64,000 bases of DNA from JAIBJN01 sp963830885 (lineage in GTDB: Bacteria; Actinomycetota; Thermoleophilia; Gaiellales; Gaiellaceae): contig CAWHOA010000036.1 of NCBI GenBank assembly GCA_963830885.1, forward strand, positions 1 to 64,000. Reading direction: 5' to 3'. The position numbers and the translations under genes were made by a program. Below, piece after piece: positions 44,380 to 52,936 of this stretch. Numbering within the stretch: the stretch's first letter is position 1; each line of letters begins with the position of its first letter. Below the pieces are notes generated by a model. That model saw only the letters and a program-made list of their open reading frames with translations, made no database searches and was not told where the DNA came from.

Positions 44380-47268
44380 CTAGGTGGAGGCGGGCGTCGG
44401 GCTCGGTCCGGGGGTTAGGAGGGCCTTGTCGAGCTGCATGCGGGAGTTGATCTCGAGCTTGCGGTAGGCGTGGCTCAGGTGCACCTCGACCGTCTTGATC
44501 GTGATGAAGAGCGTTTGCGCGATCTCCTTGTTGCTCATGCCGTCGGCGGCGAGCTGCGCGACGCGCCGTTCGCTTGCGGTGAGGGCGTCGAGCCCGGTCT
44601 GGAGGACCTTTCGCGGCCTCGCGCCGGTGGCGGCGATCTCTTCGTTCGCCCGCTCGGCGAGCGCGAACGCGCCGACCTTGCGCGCGAGGTCGACGCCCTC
44701 CCCGAGCCGCTCGCGTGCCTCGGTTCGCTGGTTGGCGCGGCGGAGGGCTGCGCCGAGGTCGACGAGGGCGCGTGCATGTTCGAGCCGGGCTTCCGAGCCC
44801 GCGAGCACCTCGACCGCCTCCCGCAGCAGCCCCGGTCCTTCCCTGCCGCCCTCGACGAGGCCGAGCACGCGCAGGGAAGCGCCGATGGTATGCGGAGCAC
44901 CCCATCGTCGAGCGATCGCGAGCTCTTCCTCGGCGAGCGCGCTCGCTTCGTCGTTTCGGTCGAGCAGTCGAAGGCCTTCGGCCGCCCAGCTGCGCCAGGG
45001 CACGCCGCTTGGATTGTCGTCGGGGAAGAGCCGAGCGGTCTCGCCGACCTGGAGCAGCTCCGCGACTCCCCGCTCGGGACTTCCCGTCTCGATGCGCAGC
45101 CGGCCGCGGCTGAGCCGAAACCAGACGAGGTGGACCTGGTCGAGCGGGAGCTGCTCCGGGAAGCTGCCCAGGTCGATGACTCGCGCCGCCTCGTCCGGGT
45201 CGCCCTGCTCCAGCAGCGCATGCGCCAGGAACGCGATGTTGTACGGCCAGGCGACGCGCATGCCGTGCGCGACGCAGAGATCGAGCGCTTCCCGCAGATC
45301 CGCGACCGCCGCTCGAAGATCGCCGCGATGGGTCTGACACTTGCCGCGCCACATCAACATGAAAGCGACGTTGAGGATGTCGCCGCGCCGGCGAGCCTGA
45401 GCGATCGCTTGGTCCAAGATGGAAACGGCTTCGTCGAGAAGACCCGACTGGGGTAGCACCATCACCGCGTAATAGAACGCGGTCGAGCCGCTCGCCAGCA
45501 GGTTGCCGGGCGCGAGCGCTCGCCGGGCGAGTTCGACTGCGCGCTCGCGGCGGAGCCCCACCCGGTACTCGTAGTGAGCCATCGTCGCGAGTAGGATCTC
45601 GCTGCCGAGGCCTCCATGGAGCGCATTCACGTCGAGCTCGCTGAGCCTTGCTTTGGCGATGGGGTAGACCTGCGCATCCCACCACGCCGAGGTCATGAGC
45701 TCCGCCAGGAGCAACTCGTACAGGTCCGGGTCGCGCTTCCGATCGACCTCGTCGAGCGCCTGCTCGAAGACCGCAAGGGCATCCCCGATCCGGTCCGTGA
45801 CCCAGAGCGCGCGGCCCAGCTCGAGCGCGACGGTGCAGCGTCGCGACCGGTCGGAGAGGAGCTCGAGACCTGCGCGCAGGTGCTCGGCCGCCGCCGGGCC
45901 GTTCGTCCGCCGTTCTGCAAGGCCGAGCTCGACCAGCACCTCTGCCCGCCCAGCCGGATCGATCTGCTCGTCGAGCGCGCGGGTGAGATATTCGACCGCG
46001 GTATCGGCCGCGCCCTCGGCGAGCGAGCGCTCGGCCGCCTGGCGGAGCGTCGAGACCACGAAAGGGTCGGCTCGTGGAGCGACGTGGAGGAGGTGCCCCG
46101 CCGCACTCTCCGGCGGGGCGGCGGCTTGGAGCAGCAGCTCAGCCGCCGAGCGGTGGGCGGCGTCTCGTTCAACGACGTCGAGCGTCTCGTAGACGGCGGT
46201 GCGAACGACCGGGTGGAAGAACTCGAGCGGATCCTCCCGCCGGAGCAGGTCAAGGCGAAGGAGCGCGGCGGCGGCCGCACCGAGCTCACTCGCGTCCAAG
46301 CCGGCGAGCTCGGCCGCCTGGCGCAGCTCGGTCCCGTCGCCGAGGACCGAGGCTGCGCGCAGGAGGGCAAGCGTCTCCGGTGGCAAGCGGGCGAGGCGAA
46401 GCCCGACGGCGCGAGAAACGCCCTGCGCCCCGATCTCCAGCAGACGAGGCGTCTGCTCGCCAGTCGGGCTGGTTCCCTCGCGTGCAACCGCGTCGAGCAC
46501 CGCGCCGACGAAGAGCGGGTTGCCGCCGGTCGCCGTTTCGAGCGCGGCGCAAAAGCCTTCGTCGGGCTCCAAACCGTGCAGCTCGCGCGCGAGCACGGCG
46601 ATCGAAGCGCGCCCGAGCGGTTCGGGGCGAATCGATGCGGCCTCCGGATCGGCGATCAGCTCCGCAACAAGTGTCGGAGCGCGACTCTCTCCTTCCGGCG
46701 GCCGGGTGCCGACGACGACGAGGAGCGGCACCCCCTCCAGCCTTCGCGATAAGTAGACGAGCCACTGCAGGGAGGCGGTGTCCGCCCAGTGCAGGTCGTC
46801 GATCGCAAGCAGCGTCGGCTGTTCAAAGGCCACGTTGGCCGCAAGCCAGTAGAGGCCGTGCAGGATCGCGAACGAGCCCTCCGCGGTCGCGTCCTGTGGA
46901 GCGTCGAGCTCTGAGGCGAAGAGCGGTACAACGAGCGCGGCAGGCCCCGAGAGCAGGTCCGCGCGAAAGTCCGGAGAGGCGGAAGCGAGCAGCGGCTCGA
47001 ACAGCTGACGGACGATCCCGTACGCGAACTCGCCCTCGAACTCACCGCCACGGGCGGCCAGCACGCGCATCCCCGCCGCGCCGGCAATCGCGCGCCCCTC
47101 GGCGAGCAGGCGGGTCTTGCCGATGCCGGCGGTGCCCTCAATGACGGCCAAGCGCCCGCCGCCGCTCCGCGCCGCATCGGCCAGTGCCTCGAGCGCCCCG
47201 ACCTGGGCTTCGCGCTCCAGAAGCAAGAAGCTGGTTCCACCCGAAGGAAACACACTCGCCGGCGGCAT
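44380..47268 (-). CDS. LuxR-family transcriptional regulator with AAA ATPase domain (LAL/MalT-like)
   Basis: This 962-residue regulator has an N-terminal signal-transduction ATPase domain with Walker A at 44-52 (EGTAGIGKT) and Walker B near 155 (LLAIDDLHWAD). A long helical TPR-like middle follows (AVFEQALDEVDRKRDPDLYELL and similar). The C-terminal LuxR helix-turn-helix lies at about 890-955 (LTASERRVAQLAADGMSNKEIAQTLF...VEVHLSHAYRKL). It resembles LAL regulators that respond to a ligand. The ATG at 47268 begins the domain; the upstream open frame is not coding. It is divergent from the reductase gene at 47491. Confidence 0.92.
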   Translation of the reverse strand: MPPASVFPSGGTSFLLLEREAQVGALEALADAARSGGGRLAVIEGTAGIGKTRLLAEGRAIAGAAGMRVLAARGGEFEGEFAYGIVRQLFEPLLASASPDFRADLLSGPAALVVPLFASELDAPQDATAEGSFAILHGLYWLAANVAFEQPTLLAIDDLHWADTASLQWLVYLSRRLEGVPLLVVVGTRPPEGESRAPTLVAELIADPEAASIRPEPLGRASIAVLARELHGLEPDEGFCAALETATGGNPLFVGAVLDAVAREGTSPTGEQTPRLLEIGAQGVSRAVGLRLARLPPETLALLRAASVLGDGTELRQAAELAGLDASELGAAAAALLRLDLLRREDPLEFFHPVVRTAVYETLDVVERDAAHRSAAELLLQAAAPPESAAGHLLHVAPRADPFVVSTLRQAAERSLAEGAADTAVEYLTRALDEQIDPAGRAEVLVELGLAERRTNGPAAAEHLRAGLELLSDRSRRCTVALELGRALWVTDRIGDALAVFEQALDEVDRKRDPDLYELLLAELMTSAWWDAQVYPIAKARLSELDVNALHGGLGSEILLATMAHYEYRVGLRRERAVELARRALAPGNLLASGSTAFYYAVMVLPQSGLLDEAVSILDQAIAQARRRGDILNVAFMLMWRGKCQTHRGDLRAAVADLREALDLCVAHGMRVAWPYNIAFLAHALLEQGDPDEAARVIDLGSFPEQLPLDQVHLVWFRLSRGRLRIETGSPERGVAELLQVGETARLFPDDNPSGVPWRSWAAEGLRLLDRNDEASALAEEELAIARRWGAPHTIGASLRVLGLVEGGREGPGLLREAVEVLAGSEARLEHARALVDLGAALRRANQRTEARERLGEGVDLARKVGAFALAERANEEIAATGARPRKVLQTGLDALTASERRVAQLAADGMSNKEIAQTLFITIKTVEVHLSHAYRKLEINSRMQLDKALLTPGPSPTPAST

Positions 47269-47490
47269 CGCGACCAATCCGTAGAGGACTCCAACCCGCC
47301 AGTTTAGGGCGCGTTTGGGGTTGGCCCCGATGCGAGGCGCCCACGTCAGAATGCAGGCTCTCCGACGAGATGATCGCTGGTGGCGGTCAGCCGCCGATCC
47401 GAGCACCCGATGGCGGTGCGTCGGCAGCTCGTCGCGCTGCGGCTCGGTCAGGCGCGCATAGGCGCTCCCACAACCGATAGGAGGCTCAAG

Positions 47491-48063
47491 GTGGCTCGAA
47501 CCCGGTACTACTGCGCGGCCTCGCTTGACGGATATATCGCAGAGGCCGATGACACGATCGAGTGGCTCACCGGCTACGAAGGCCGCTACGAGGGAAACGG
47601 CGCGCAGCCGATCGAGGGCGGCTACGACGACTTCTACGCCGGGATCGGGGCGTTGGTCATCGGGGCGGTGACGTACGAATGGATCCTCCGACACATCGGA
47701 GGCGGTGGGGACTGGCCGTACAGCGGTAAGCCCTGCTGGATCCTCAGCTCGCGCACTCTGCCCGTGCCGGAGGGGGAGGGGGTCGACGTGCGGATGGTGA
47801 ACGCGGCGGTCCAGGACCGGCACGGCGAGATGGTGGCCTCAGGCGGCAACGGCGACCTGTGGATCGTCGGCGGCGGGAACGTCGCCTCCCAGTTCGCGGA
47901 TGCAGGGCTGCTCGACGAGGTCGCCGTGACGATCGTGCCGGTGGTGCTTGGAGCGGGCAAACCGCTGTTCGACCGCCGCCTGCCCGGCGGCGCGATGCAG
48001 CTCACGGGCGTCTTTCCCCGGGCGAACGGGATGGTCGAGCTGCGCTACGCACTCAGGAACTGA
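47491..48063 (+). CDS. RibD C-terminal/dihydrofolate reductase-like protein
   Basis: This 190-residue protein has the RibD C-terminal / DHFR-like fold. It opens YYCAASLDGYIAEADDTIEWL, and GALVIGAVTYEWIL and DLWIVGGGNVASQF are the nucleotide-binding marks, with LDEVAVTIVPVVLGAGKPLF near the end. Such proteins are NADPH-dependent reductases of unknown substrate and not true folate reductases. AGGAGG lies 6 bases before the GTG. It is divergent from the LuxR regulator, which may control it. Confidence 0.88.
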   Translation: MARTRYYCAASLDGYIAEADDTIEWLTGYEGRYEGNGAQPIEGGYDDFYAGIGALVIGAVTYEWILRHIGGGGDWPYSGKPCWILSSRTLPVPEGEGVDVRMVNAAVQDRHGEMVASGGNGDLWIVGGGNVASQFADAGLLDEVAVTIVPVVLGAGKPLFDRRLPGGAMQLTGVFPRANGMVELRYALRN

Positions 48064-48157
48064 CAGGCGGCGCGCTAGAAGATCGCCGGCACCATAGCCA
48101 TCACCCACGGCAGTCACCGTCTTCAGCTCCCGTGCAATCGCACCGCCGGCTCTCCAT

Positions 48158-49516
48158 TCATCGATCGCCGGCCTCGAGCGAGCCGGCAATCCGCAGGAGC
48201 TCGGCCCGGCTCAGCCCACCCCCGATCGTGACGACGAGACGGTCGGTCTGCGTCCAGAGGTGAGGAATCCCGCGCGGGACGAGCACGATCTCCACCTGTC
48301 GGCCCGCGAGCACGCCGCTATCGATGACCGCCTGCTCGCTCTCGTCCACGTGGCCCTCCCCGGTCGCGAGCGGATCGTCCCAGAGCTCGCCGTTCGCGTG
48401 CCTCGTCGTGACGAGGAACTGGTCGAGACCCCGCCGGTATGAAAGCGAGACCACGGACCTCGAGGGCGGGTTGCCGGCCTCTGCGCCCGTTGGGGCTCCC
48501 TCCCGCGCGACCGCAACCTCGGCGAGCCGGTAGCCCTCCGGGACCCAGGCTGGAACGAGGGGCGCGTAGCCGACGACCTCCGCGACGTCCTCCAGGGGCA
48601 CGCGCTCGAAGCCGTCGTCCATCCGCGCCACCTCGGCGCCGGACGGAAACTCGAGCTCGAAGGTGCCCCGCGGAAGGTCGGCGTTGACCTCCAGGTCCCG
48701 GATCCGCAGCTCGCGAAGGAAGGTGCCGTTCTTGAGCTCGAGCACGCGCACCGGCATCCCGGTCGCCTTGTCGACCACGATCTCGAATCGGTCGCCCGAG
48801 AACTCGGGAACGATCGCGTTCGGGACCGCGTCGACGGCGAGCACCCAGGACGGCCGCCCGTCGTACGTCGTCTCCCGCACGCGCGGATCCTCGGCCGCGA
48901 GAAGAGCGCGCACGAAAGCCGCGAACTGGGTCGGTAGCAGCCAGGTGGGAGGACCGGCATCCGGCAGGCCCGGGGCAACGCCGTACCGCTCTGCGTAGAA
49001 CAGCGGGCCACCGCCGAGGCTCTCGCTCCGTTGCGCGGAGCGGGCGATGCCGGTCGAGGCGTCATAGGTGATGCGCTCGTCCGGACGCGGCCCGACCAGC
49101 GCAAAGTCCCCATTCGCGGTCATGGCGAAGCGCCAGCGGCGGCGGTCTCCTCGCTCGGCGCCGTCATAGACGAGCACGCCGCTCAGGGTTCGCATCGAAG
49201 CGAGCGCCGAGCGGACCTTGGCCTTGATCGTGGCCGCCGTCGCCGCCTCCGGCCCGACCTCCGGCGAATGACCCGTCCTTGGGATGCCGATCGCAACGAT
49301 GAGAACGGCGACGACGACTGCGGCCACGGCAATCACCCGCGGCGCGCGGCGGTGTCGCCCGCGGAACGGCCGCAAGCGTCGCCGGCGGTCGCGTTCGGCC
49401 GTGAGGCGGCCACGAAGCTCCTCCTCGAAACCCGAGCGGTGGTCCGGCACGTCGAGCTCGCGCAGCGCGGCGCCGAGCGGCTCGTCCCGGTATTCGACCG
49501 ACCGGTGGTCGCTCAT
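48158..49516 (-). CDS. Membrane-anchored anti-sigma factor-like protein
   Basis: This 452-residue protein has a short cytoplasmic N-terminus (about 60 residues, charged) and one transmembrane helix (VIAVAAVVVAVLIVAIGI). A large extracytoplasmic domain of MucB/RseB- or LolA-like beta character follows (LSGVLVYDGAERGDRRRWRFAMTANGDF), then a C-terminal DUF4367-like part (YRLAEVAVAREG). Its ATG overlaps the ECF sigma-factor stop by 4 bases, which strongly suggests it is the cognate anti-sigma factor. I see no zinc-binding HxxxCxxC motif. Confidence 0.75.
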   Translation of the reverse strand: MSDHRSVEYRDEPLGAALRELDVPDHRSGFEEELRGRLTAERDRRRRLRPFRGRHRRAPRVIAVAAVVVAVLIVAIGIPRTGHSPEVGPEAATAATIKAKVRSALASMRTLSGVLVYDGAERGDRRRWRFAMTANGDFALVGPRPDERITYDASTGIARSAQRSESLGGGPLFYAERYGVAPGLPDAGPPTWLLPTQFAAFVRALLAAEDPRVRETTYDGRPSWVLAVDAVPNAIVPEFSGDRFEIVVDKATGMPVRVLELKNGTFLRELRIRDLEVNADLPRGTFELEFPSGAEVARMDDGFERVPLEDVAEVVGYAPLVPAWVPEGYRLAEVAVAREGAPTGAEAGNPPSRSVVSLSYRRGLDQFLVTTRHANGELWDDPLATGEGHVDESEQAVIDSGVLAGRQVEIVLVPRGIPHLWTQTDRLVVTIGGGLSRAELLRIAGSLEAGDR

Positions 49517-50112
49517 TGCCGGGGAGCTCCTTCGGCACGGCCGGCGAGGGCAAGGCGTAGGCCGGCCCTCGCGCGGCTCAGCCGCGAGGCAATCGTTCCC
49601 TCCGGCACGCCGAGGACCCGGGCTGCGTCCCGGTAGCCGAATCCCTGCGCGTCGACCAGGAGGACCGCCGCTCGTTCCTCCGCAGGGAGACGCTCGAGGG
49701 CTGCCGCGAGGTCGTTCCTGGCCGCCACGGTGTCAGCCACACCGGCGCGCGGGTCGGCCTGCTCGGCCACGCTCTCGAGCGAGAGCGACGTGGCGCCGCG
49801 GGAGGCGTTCAGCTCGTCCAGGCAGGCGTTGTAGACGATGCGGTAGAGCCACGTCCCAAGCTTCGAGTCGCCGCGAAACCGCGGCAACGCTCGAAAGGCC
49901 TTCACGTACGCTTCCTGGAGCGCGTCGTCCATCCGGTCCGGGTCGCGGAGGAGCCGGTACGCGAGCGATCGCAGGCCGGGGTCGTAGTGGCGGACCAGGG
50001 TCATGAACGCGTCCTCGTCGCCCCGTTTCGCCTGCTCGATGACCGCGGGAGCGACCTCGGATGCCGCCGTCTCGGTCGTAGTCCGTCCATTCGAGCGGCC
50101 TCCCGTACTCAT
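49513..50112 (-). CDS. ECF RNA polymerase sigma factor
   Basis: This 199-residue factor has sigma70 region 2 (FMTLVRHYDPGLRSLAYRLLRDPDRMDDALQEAYVKAF, then GTWLYRIVYNACLDELN). Region 4 follows (LERLPAEERAAVLLVDAQGFGYRDAARVLGVPEGTIASRLSRAR), typical of the SigE-like ECF group. Its stop overlaps the anti-sigma gene by 4 bases, so the pair is co-expressed. The ATG lies only 5 bases from a TCTAA-type -10 candidate, so the mRNA may be leaderless. Confidence 0.92.
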   Translation of the reverse strand: MSTGGRSNGRTTTETAASEVAPAVIEQAKRGDEDAFMTLVRHYDPGLRSLAYRLLRDPDRMDDALQEAYVKAFRALPRFRGDSKLGTWLYRIVYNACLDELNASRGATSLSLESVAEQADPRAGVADTVAARNDLAAALERLPAEERAAVLLVDAQGFGYRDAARVLGVPEGTIASRLSRARAGLRLALAGRAEGAPRQ

Positions 50113-50117
50113 GCCGG

Positions 50118-50146
50118 TTAGACCCGCATGCGCCGCGATTCTGTTC
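50118..50146 (-). promoter_or_regulatory. Possible ECF-type autoregulatory promoter
   Basis: On the minus strand GAAC (50143-50146) and GTCTAA (50118-50123) are 19 bases apart, resembling the GAAC...TCTAA pattern of sigmaE-type promoters. Its position directly at the sigma-factor start codon would give a leaderless, self-activated transcript. Spacing is slightly long. Confidence 0.3.
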
Positions 50147-50187
50147 GCTCCTTGTCGCGCGGCACTTCAGAGGTCGTCCTGGATACC

Positions 50188-50733
50188 TCAATCGCCCCCC
50201 GCCGGATACCGAACGTGGAAGGCCTGGACATGACGGTCGCTGACGACGGCGAGAAGACCTGGATACGCGCCTCCTGCGCCGAACGGCCACGTCCGGCGGA
50301 CGAGCCACCATCCCGCCGGCCAGTAGCCGGGCAGCCCCGCGTGGTAGGCGGCCTCCGGATACAGGTTCCTGAGGCGCCGCCGAGAATCGCCGATGTCGAG
50401 ACCACGGTCGGTCCGCCAGTGCGGCCCGCGGGCATGAGCATGGGAAAAGAACCCGAAGGCGGGGCGGCAGGCATCCCTTCCGCCGAGGTTGTAGAAGTCG
50501 ATTCTCAGCCCGTGACGCGGCCAGCGGACGGTGCACGCCGCGCCGCCGTAGCGTCGGTCTCGTTCGCCCGGCATCCCGAAAGCCTCGATTGCTCCTCGGA
50601 GGGTGCCGTCGCGCTTCACGAGAAACGGCCCGATCTTCCAGTCGCCTCTGATCGTGAAGGTGTGGGCGGCGGCCGGGGCGGCGGCGAGAAGAAGCGCAGC
50701 GCTGACCGCGATACCGATGACGAGTTTCCTCAC
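50188..50733 (-). CDS. Secreted hypothetical protein
   Basis: This 181-residue protein has a clear signal peptide (RKLVIGIAVSAALLLAAAPAAAH). The mature domain is rich in aromatic and glycine residues (FTIRGDWKIGPFLVKRDGTLRGAIEAFG, GYWPAGWWLVRRTWPFG). Two cysteines (AACTV and DACRP) could form a disulfide. The pattern KRDGTLRGAIEAFGMP recalls small calcium- or PASTA-adjacent exported domains, but I cannot name a family. GTG start with GAGGAG upstream. It lies upstream of the ECF sigma gene on the same strand. Confidence 0.7.
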   Translation of the reverse strand: MRKLVIGIAVSAALLLAAAPAAAHTFTIRGDWKIGPFLVKRDGTLRGAIEAFGMPGERDRRYGGAACTVRWPRHGLRIDFYNLGGRDACRPAFGFFSHAHARGPHWRTDRGLDIGDSRRRLRNLYPEAAYHAGLPGYWPAGWWLVRRTWPFGAGGAYPGLLAVVSDRHVQAFHVRYPAGGD

Positions 50734-51319
50734 TCTTGGCTCCTCTCGTTGACATTCGCCCGCATACGCTGATTCACCCTTAGACCCGCAGGCGGCTGAA
50801 TTCCTTCGCGAGCCACGGCTCGCCGGGGGCGGTTACCTGGATGGCCGATGCCGCGGCCGCGCTTGACCGAGCTCGTCCATCGGCGCGGGCTCGAGCGGGC
50901 TGTGAGGCGGTCAGATGCCGGGCCGGCTAGAGGGGAGCGCCCGACGCCCTGCGGCGAACGCCGGGCTCCCGCTGACCCTCGCCGGCACCCGTTGACCGGG
51001 CCTGGGAGAAGCGCAGCGAAAGTCCCCTCCCTTGTCTCACAGCACGTTGCGGGAAGTCAACCTGTTCTTAACCGGTTGGAGGTTGACATCCGCGCGCGTC
51101 ATCTGCTCGTATGTTTACGTGGCGGACTACGGTGGTAGGCCGACCAGAGAGGAGTGAGTTCCTGCGGTTTTGGCGTCACTAAAAGCCAACCAGAAACTCA
51201 CGGGACACAGGGACACGGCTGGAGCCGAGCAGGCTCTGCCCCGACCACTTGACGGTCATGTCGGGGCAGAGCGGTTAGGGCTGCCCTTGGTTTGCACCCC
51301 CCAAGAAGAAAGGAGCACC
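50734..51319. other. Long intergenic region between divergent genes
   Basis: About 585 bases lie between a minus-strand secreted protein gene and the plus-strand gene at 51320. A frame at 50848-51138 has no ribosome site or domain and is rejected. A TTGACA occurs at 51083-51088 with only weak -10 candidates about 18-21 bases later (around 51107-51115). The right end has a strong hairpin (51234-51271) in the probable leader of the next gene. Nothing else is supported. Confidence 0.5.
51234..51271 (+). promoter_or_regulatory. Leader hairpin upstream of the secreted protein gene at 51320
   Basis: CTCTGCCCCGAC (51234-51245) pairs perfectly with GTCGGGGCAGAG (51260-51271) around a 14-base loop, 48 bases before the start codon. 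Placement suggests a leader structure or an attenuator. It is not followed by a T-run. Confidence 0.5.
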
Positions 51320-51804
51320 ATGAGCAGGACCCTACGACTGATGCTACTCGCAAGCGTGGCGCTTGTCGTGTCGCTGGCCTTCGCGGGCCCGGCAATGGCA
51401 CAGGCGCCCAAGTTCCACTCCGTCGATTCGGCGGTCAACAACGACGGTGCCCTCGTCGTCAGCTGGGACGAGCGCGGCCTGGGCAACGAAAACGTCGACT
51501 ACACGCTGACGGCCGACGCCAGGCGGTCTTCGCCTGCATCAACAGGGGCGGAAACCACCCGGAGGCGGCCAACAAGGAGACCATCAACTCCGAGGTCTCG
51601 GCCAACGGCTCGTTCGAGCCCAGGAACGGGCGCATCCAGGCGAGCCTCACCGCCGGGCCACCGTCCGCGGGCGACTTCTCCTGCCCGGGTGGCCAGCGGC
51701 TCGTGCTCGCCAGCGTGACCTACACGAGCATCGTGCTGACGGACACGACCAACGGAGTCTCCGCGAGCCCGCCAGACGCCAGCCGGGTCTTCCTCGCGGT
51801 CTAG
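51320..51804 (+). CDS. Secreted hypothetical protein (frameshifted in this sequence)
   Basis: A signal peptide (LRLMLLASVALVVSLAFAGPAMAQA) is followed by a small beta-rich domain. Residues up to about 66 (FHSVDSAVNNDGALVVSWDERGLGN, VDYTLTADA) are in one frame. The rest (AVFACINRGGNHPEAANKET, SFEPRNGRIQASLTAGPP, CPGGQRLVLASVTYTSIVLT) are in the next. A C missing from CC at 51519-51520 explains the break; repaired length is 161 residues. AAGGAG precedes the ATG. I recall similar exported proteins in actinobacteria but no function. Confidence 0.72.
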
Positions 51805-51852
51805 GCGTCGCTAGCACGCCGGGGTAGTCGCCTCGGCTCCAGCCGATCCAAG

Positions 51853-51883
51853 AGGGCGCCAGGAACCAGCTTCCTGGCGCCCT
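51853..51883. terminator. Bidirectional terminator-like hairpin
   Basis: A perfect 13-base stem (51853-51865 with 51871-51883, left arm AGGGCGCCAGGAA) has a CCAGC loop and TCCTCT after it. It lies between two convergent genes and can serve both. Confidence 0.75.
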
Positions 51884-51945
51884 TCCTCTGCCGTTCGGGC
51901 GCCGACAGCACCCGCGCTGCCCCAGCCGACAGCGCCAAGGGGCCG

Positions 51946-52647
51946 CTATGAGCCCGCACCGACGAGCCGGTACCCCACTCCCCAGACGTTGACCACATAG
52001 ACCGCGTCCCCGTTCAGGTTGAGCTTGCGGCGCAGGCGACTGGCATGGGAGTCGAGAGTTCGGGTCCGCCCGAGAGACCGAAACCCCCACACGTCACGGA
52101 GCAGCTCCTCCTTGTGGAACACGCGCTCGGGATCCTCGGCGAGGGCAACCAGCAGGTCGAACTCCTTTGCGGAAAGCTGGACGACGGTGCCGCCGACGCG
52201 GACGAAGCGCGCGGCCAGGTCGATCTCGAGGTCGCGGACGGCCAGCCGCGGGTGGCGCGGGCGGGCAGCGCGGCGGAGGACCGCGCGCATGCGCGCGACC
52301 AGCTCCTCGTAGACGAAGGGCCGGACCACGTAGTCGTCGGCGCCTCGCGCGAAGCCGCGCACGCGGTCGGACGGTTCGCCGCGGGTCGTGACCATGATGA
52401 CCGGCACGTCGCGGTTCCACGCCCGGCCCGGCTCGCCGGCGCGAAGACGGCCGCAGACCTCGAACCCGGACGCGTCAGGCAACACCGCGTCGAGGAGGAC
52501 GAGATCGGGGCGCTCGGTCTCGACGAGTGCGAGCGCCTCGACGGCCCGGTCGGCGAAATAGACCTGGAAGCCGTCGTCGACGAGCTGCCGCGAGAGATGC
52601 TCCCTCGTCGGGGCCTCTTCCTCCACCACCAGCACCGCTTCCCCCAT
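51946..52647 (-). CDS. OmpR/PhoB-type response regulator with an atypical receiver
   Basis: This 233-residue orphan regulator has an N-terminal receiver domain. The phospho-acceptor is D53 in LVLLDAVLPD, and VMVTTRGE supplies the switch threonine. The usual lysine of the KPF motif is replaced by arginine (R109 in YVVRPF), and the acidic pocket reads EEE. A C-terminal winged helix follows (AKEFDLLVALAEDPERVFHKEELLRDVWGF, RTLDSHASRLRRKL). No kinase is adjacent. The ATG at 52647 is the domain start. Lysine loss may weaken phosphorylation-dependent switching. Confidence 0.88.
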   Translation of the reverse strand: MGEAVLVVEEEAPTREHLSRQLVDDGFQVYFADRAVEALALVETERPDLVLLDAVLPDASGFEVCGRLRAGEPGRAWNRDVPVIMVTTRGEPSDRVRGFARGADDYVVRPFVYEELVARMRAVLRRAARPRHPRLAVRDLEIDLAARFVRVGGTVVQLSAKEFDLLVALAEDPERVFHKEELLRDVWGFRSLGRTRTLDSHASRLRRKLNLNGDAVYVVNVWGVGYRLVGAGS

Positions 52648-52788
52648 GGGGCCCGACGCTAGCAACGGCCTCCGCGCCGGGGAAGATGTCTATTCCGCCA
52701 AAAGCGTGACGAGCTGCCCGCAGCCGTCCGGGGCGGACCGGGCTACCGCGTTACGCTCGCTGAGGCGACGGAGGCAGCTGGAGAGTTC

Positions 52789-52902
52789 CTACAGCCCGCG
52801 GGCGAGGCGCTCGTAGCGCCAGCGGGCCTGGGCGTAGTCGATCGTGCCTCGGCGCCAGGCGCGGAGGATCCTGCGGCGGCGCCACCAGAGAAGGACGGGC
52901 AT
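52789..52902 (-). CDS. Very small basic hypothetical protein (37 residues)
   Basis: A 37-residue frame starts with ATG at 52902, 34 bases downstream of the ubiB stop on the same strand. It reads as a basic, tryptophan-rich peptide (LLWWRRRRILRAWRRG, then DYAQARWRYERLARGL). An AAGGGTGGGG stretch before the start could serve as a ribosome site. The order of hydrophobic and arginine residues suggests an amphipathic helix, but chance is not excluded. Confidence 0.4.
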   Translation of the reverse strand: MPVLLWWRRRRILRAWRRGTIDYAQARWRYERLARGL

Positions 52903-52936
52903 GCCCCACCCTTCGGCCCGGGTCCGGGGAACCCTG

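Noticed and set aside
50848..51138. Plus-strand frame of 96 residues
   Set aside because: Arg/Pro-rich with no ribosome site or motif; likely chance.
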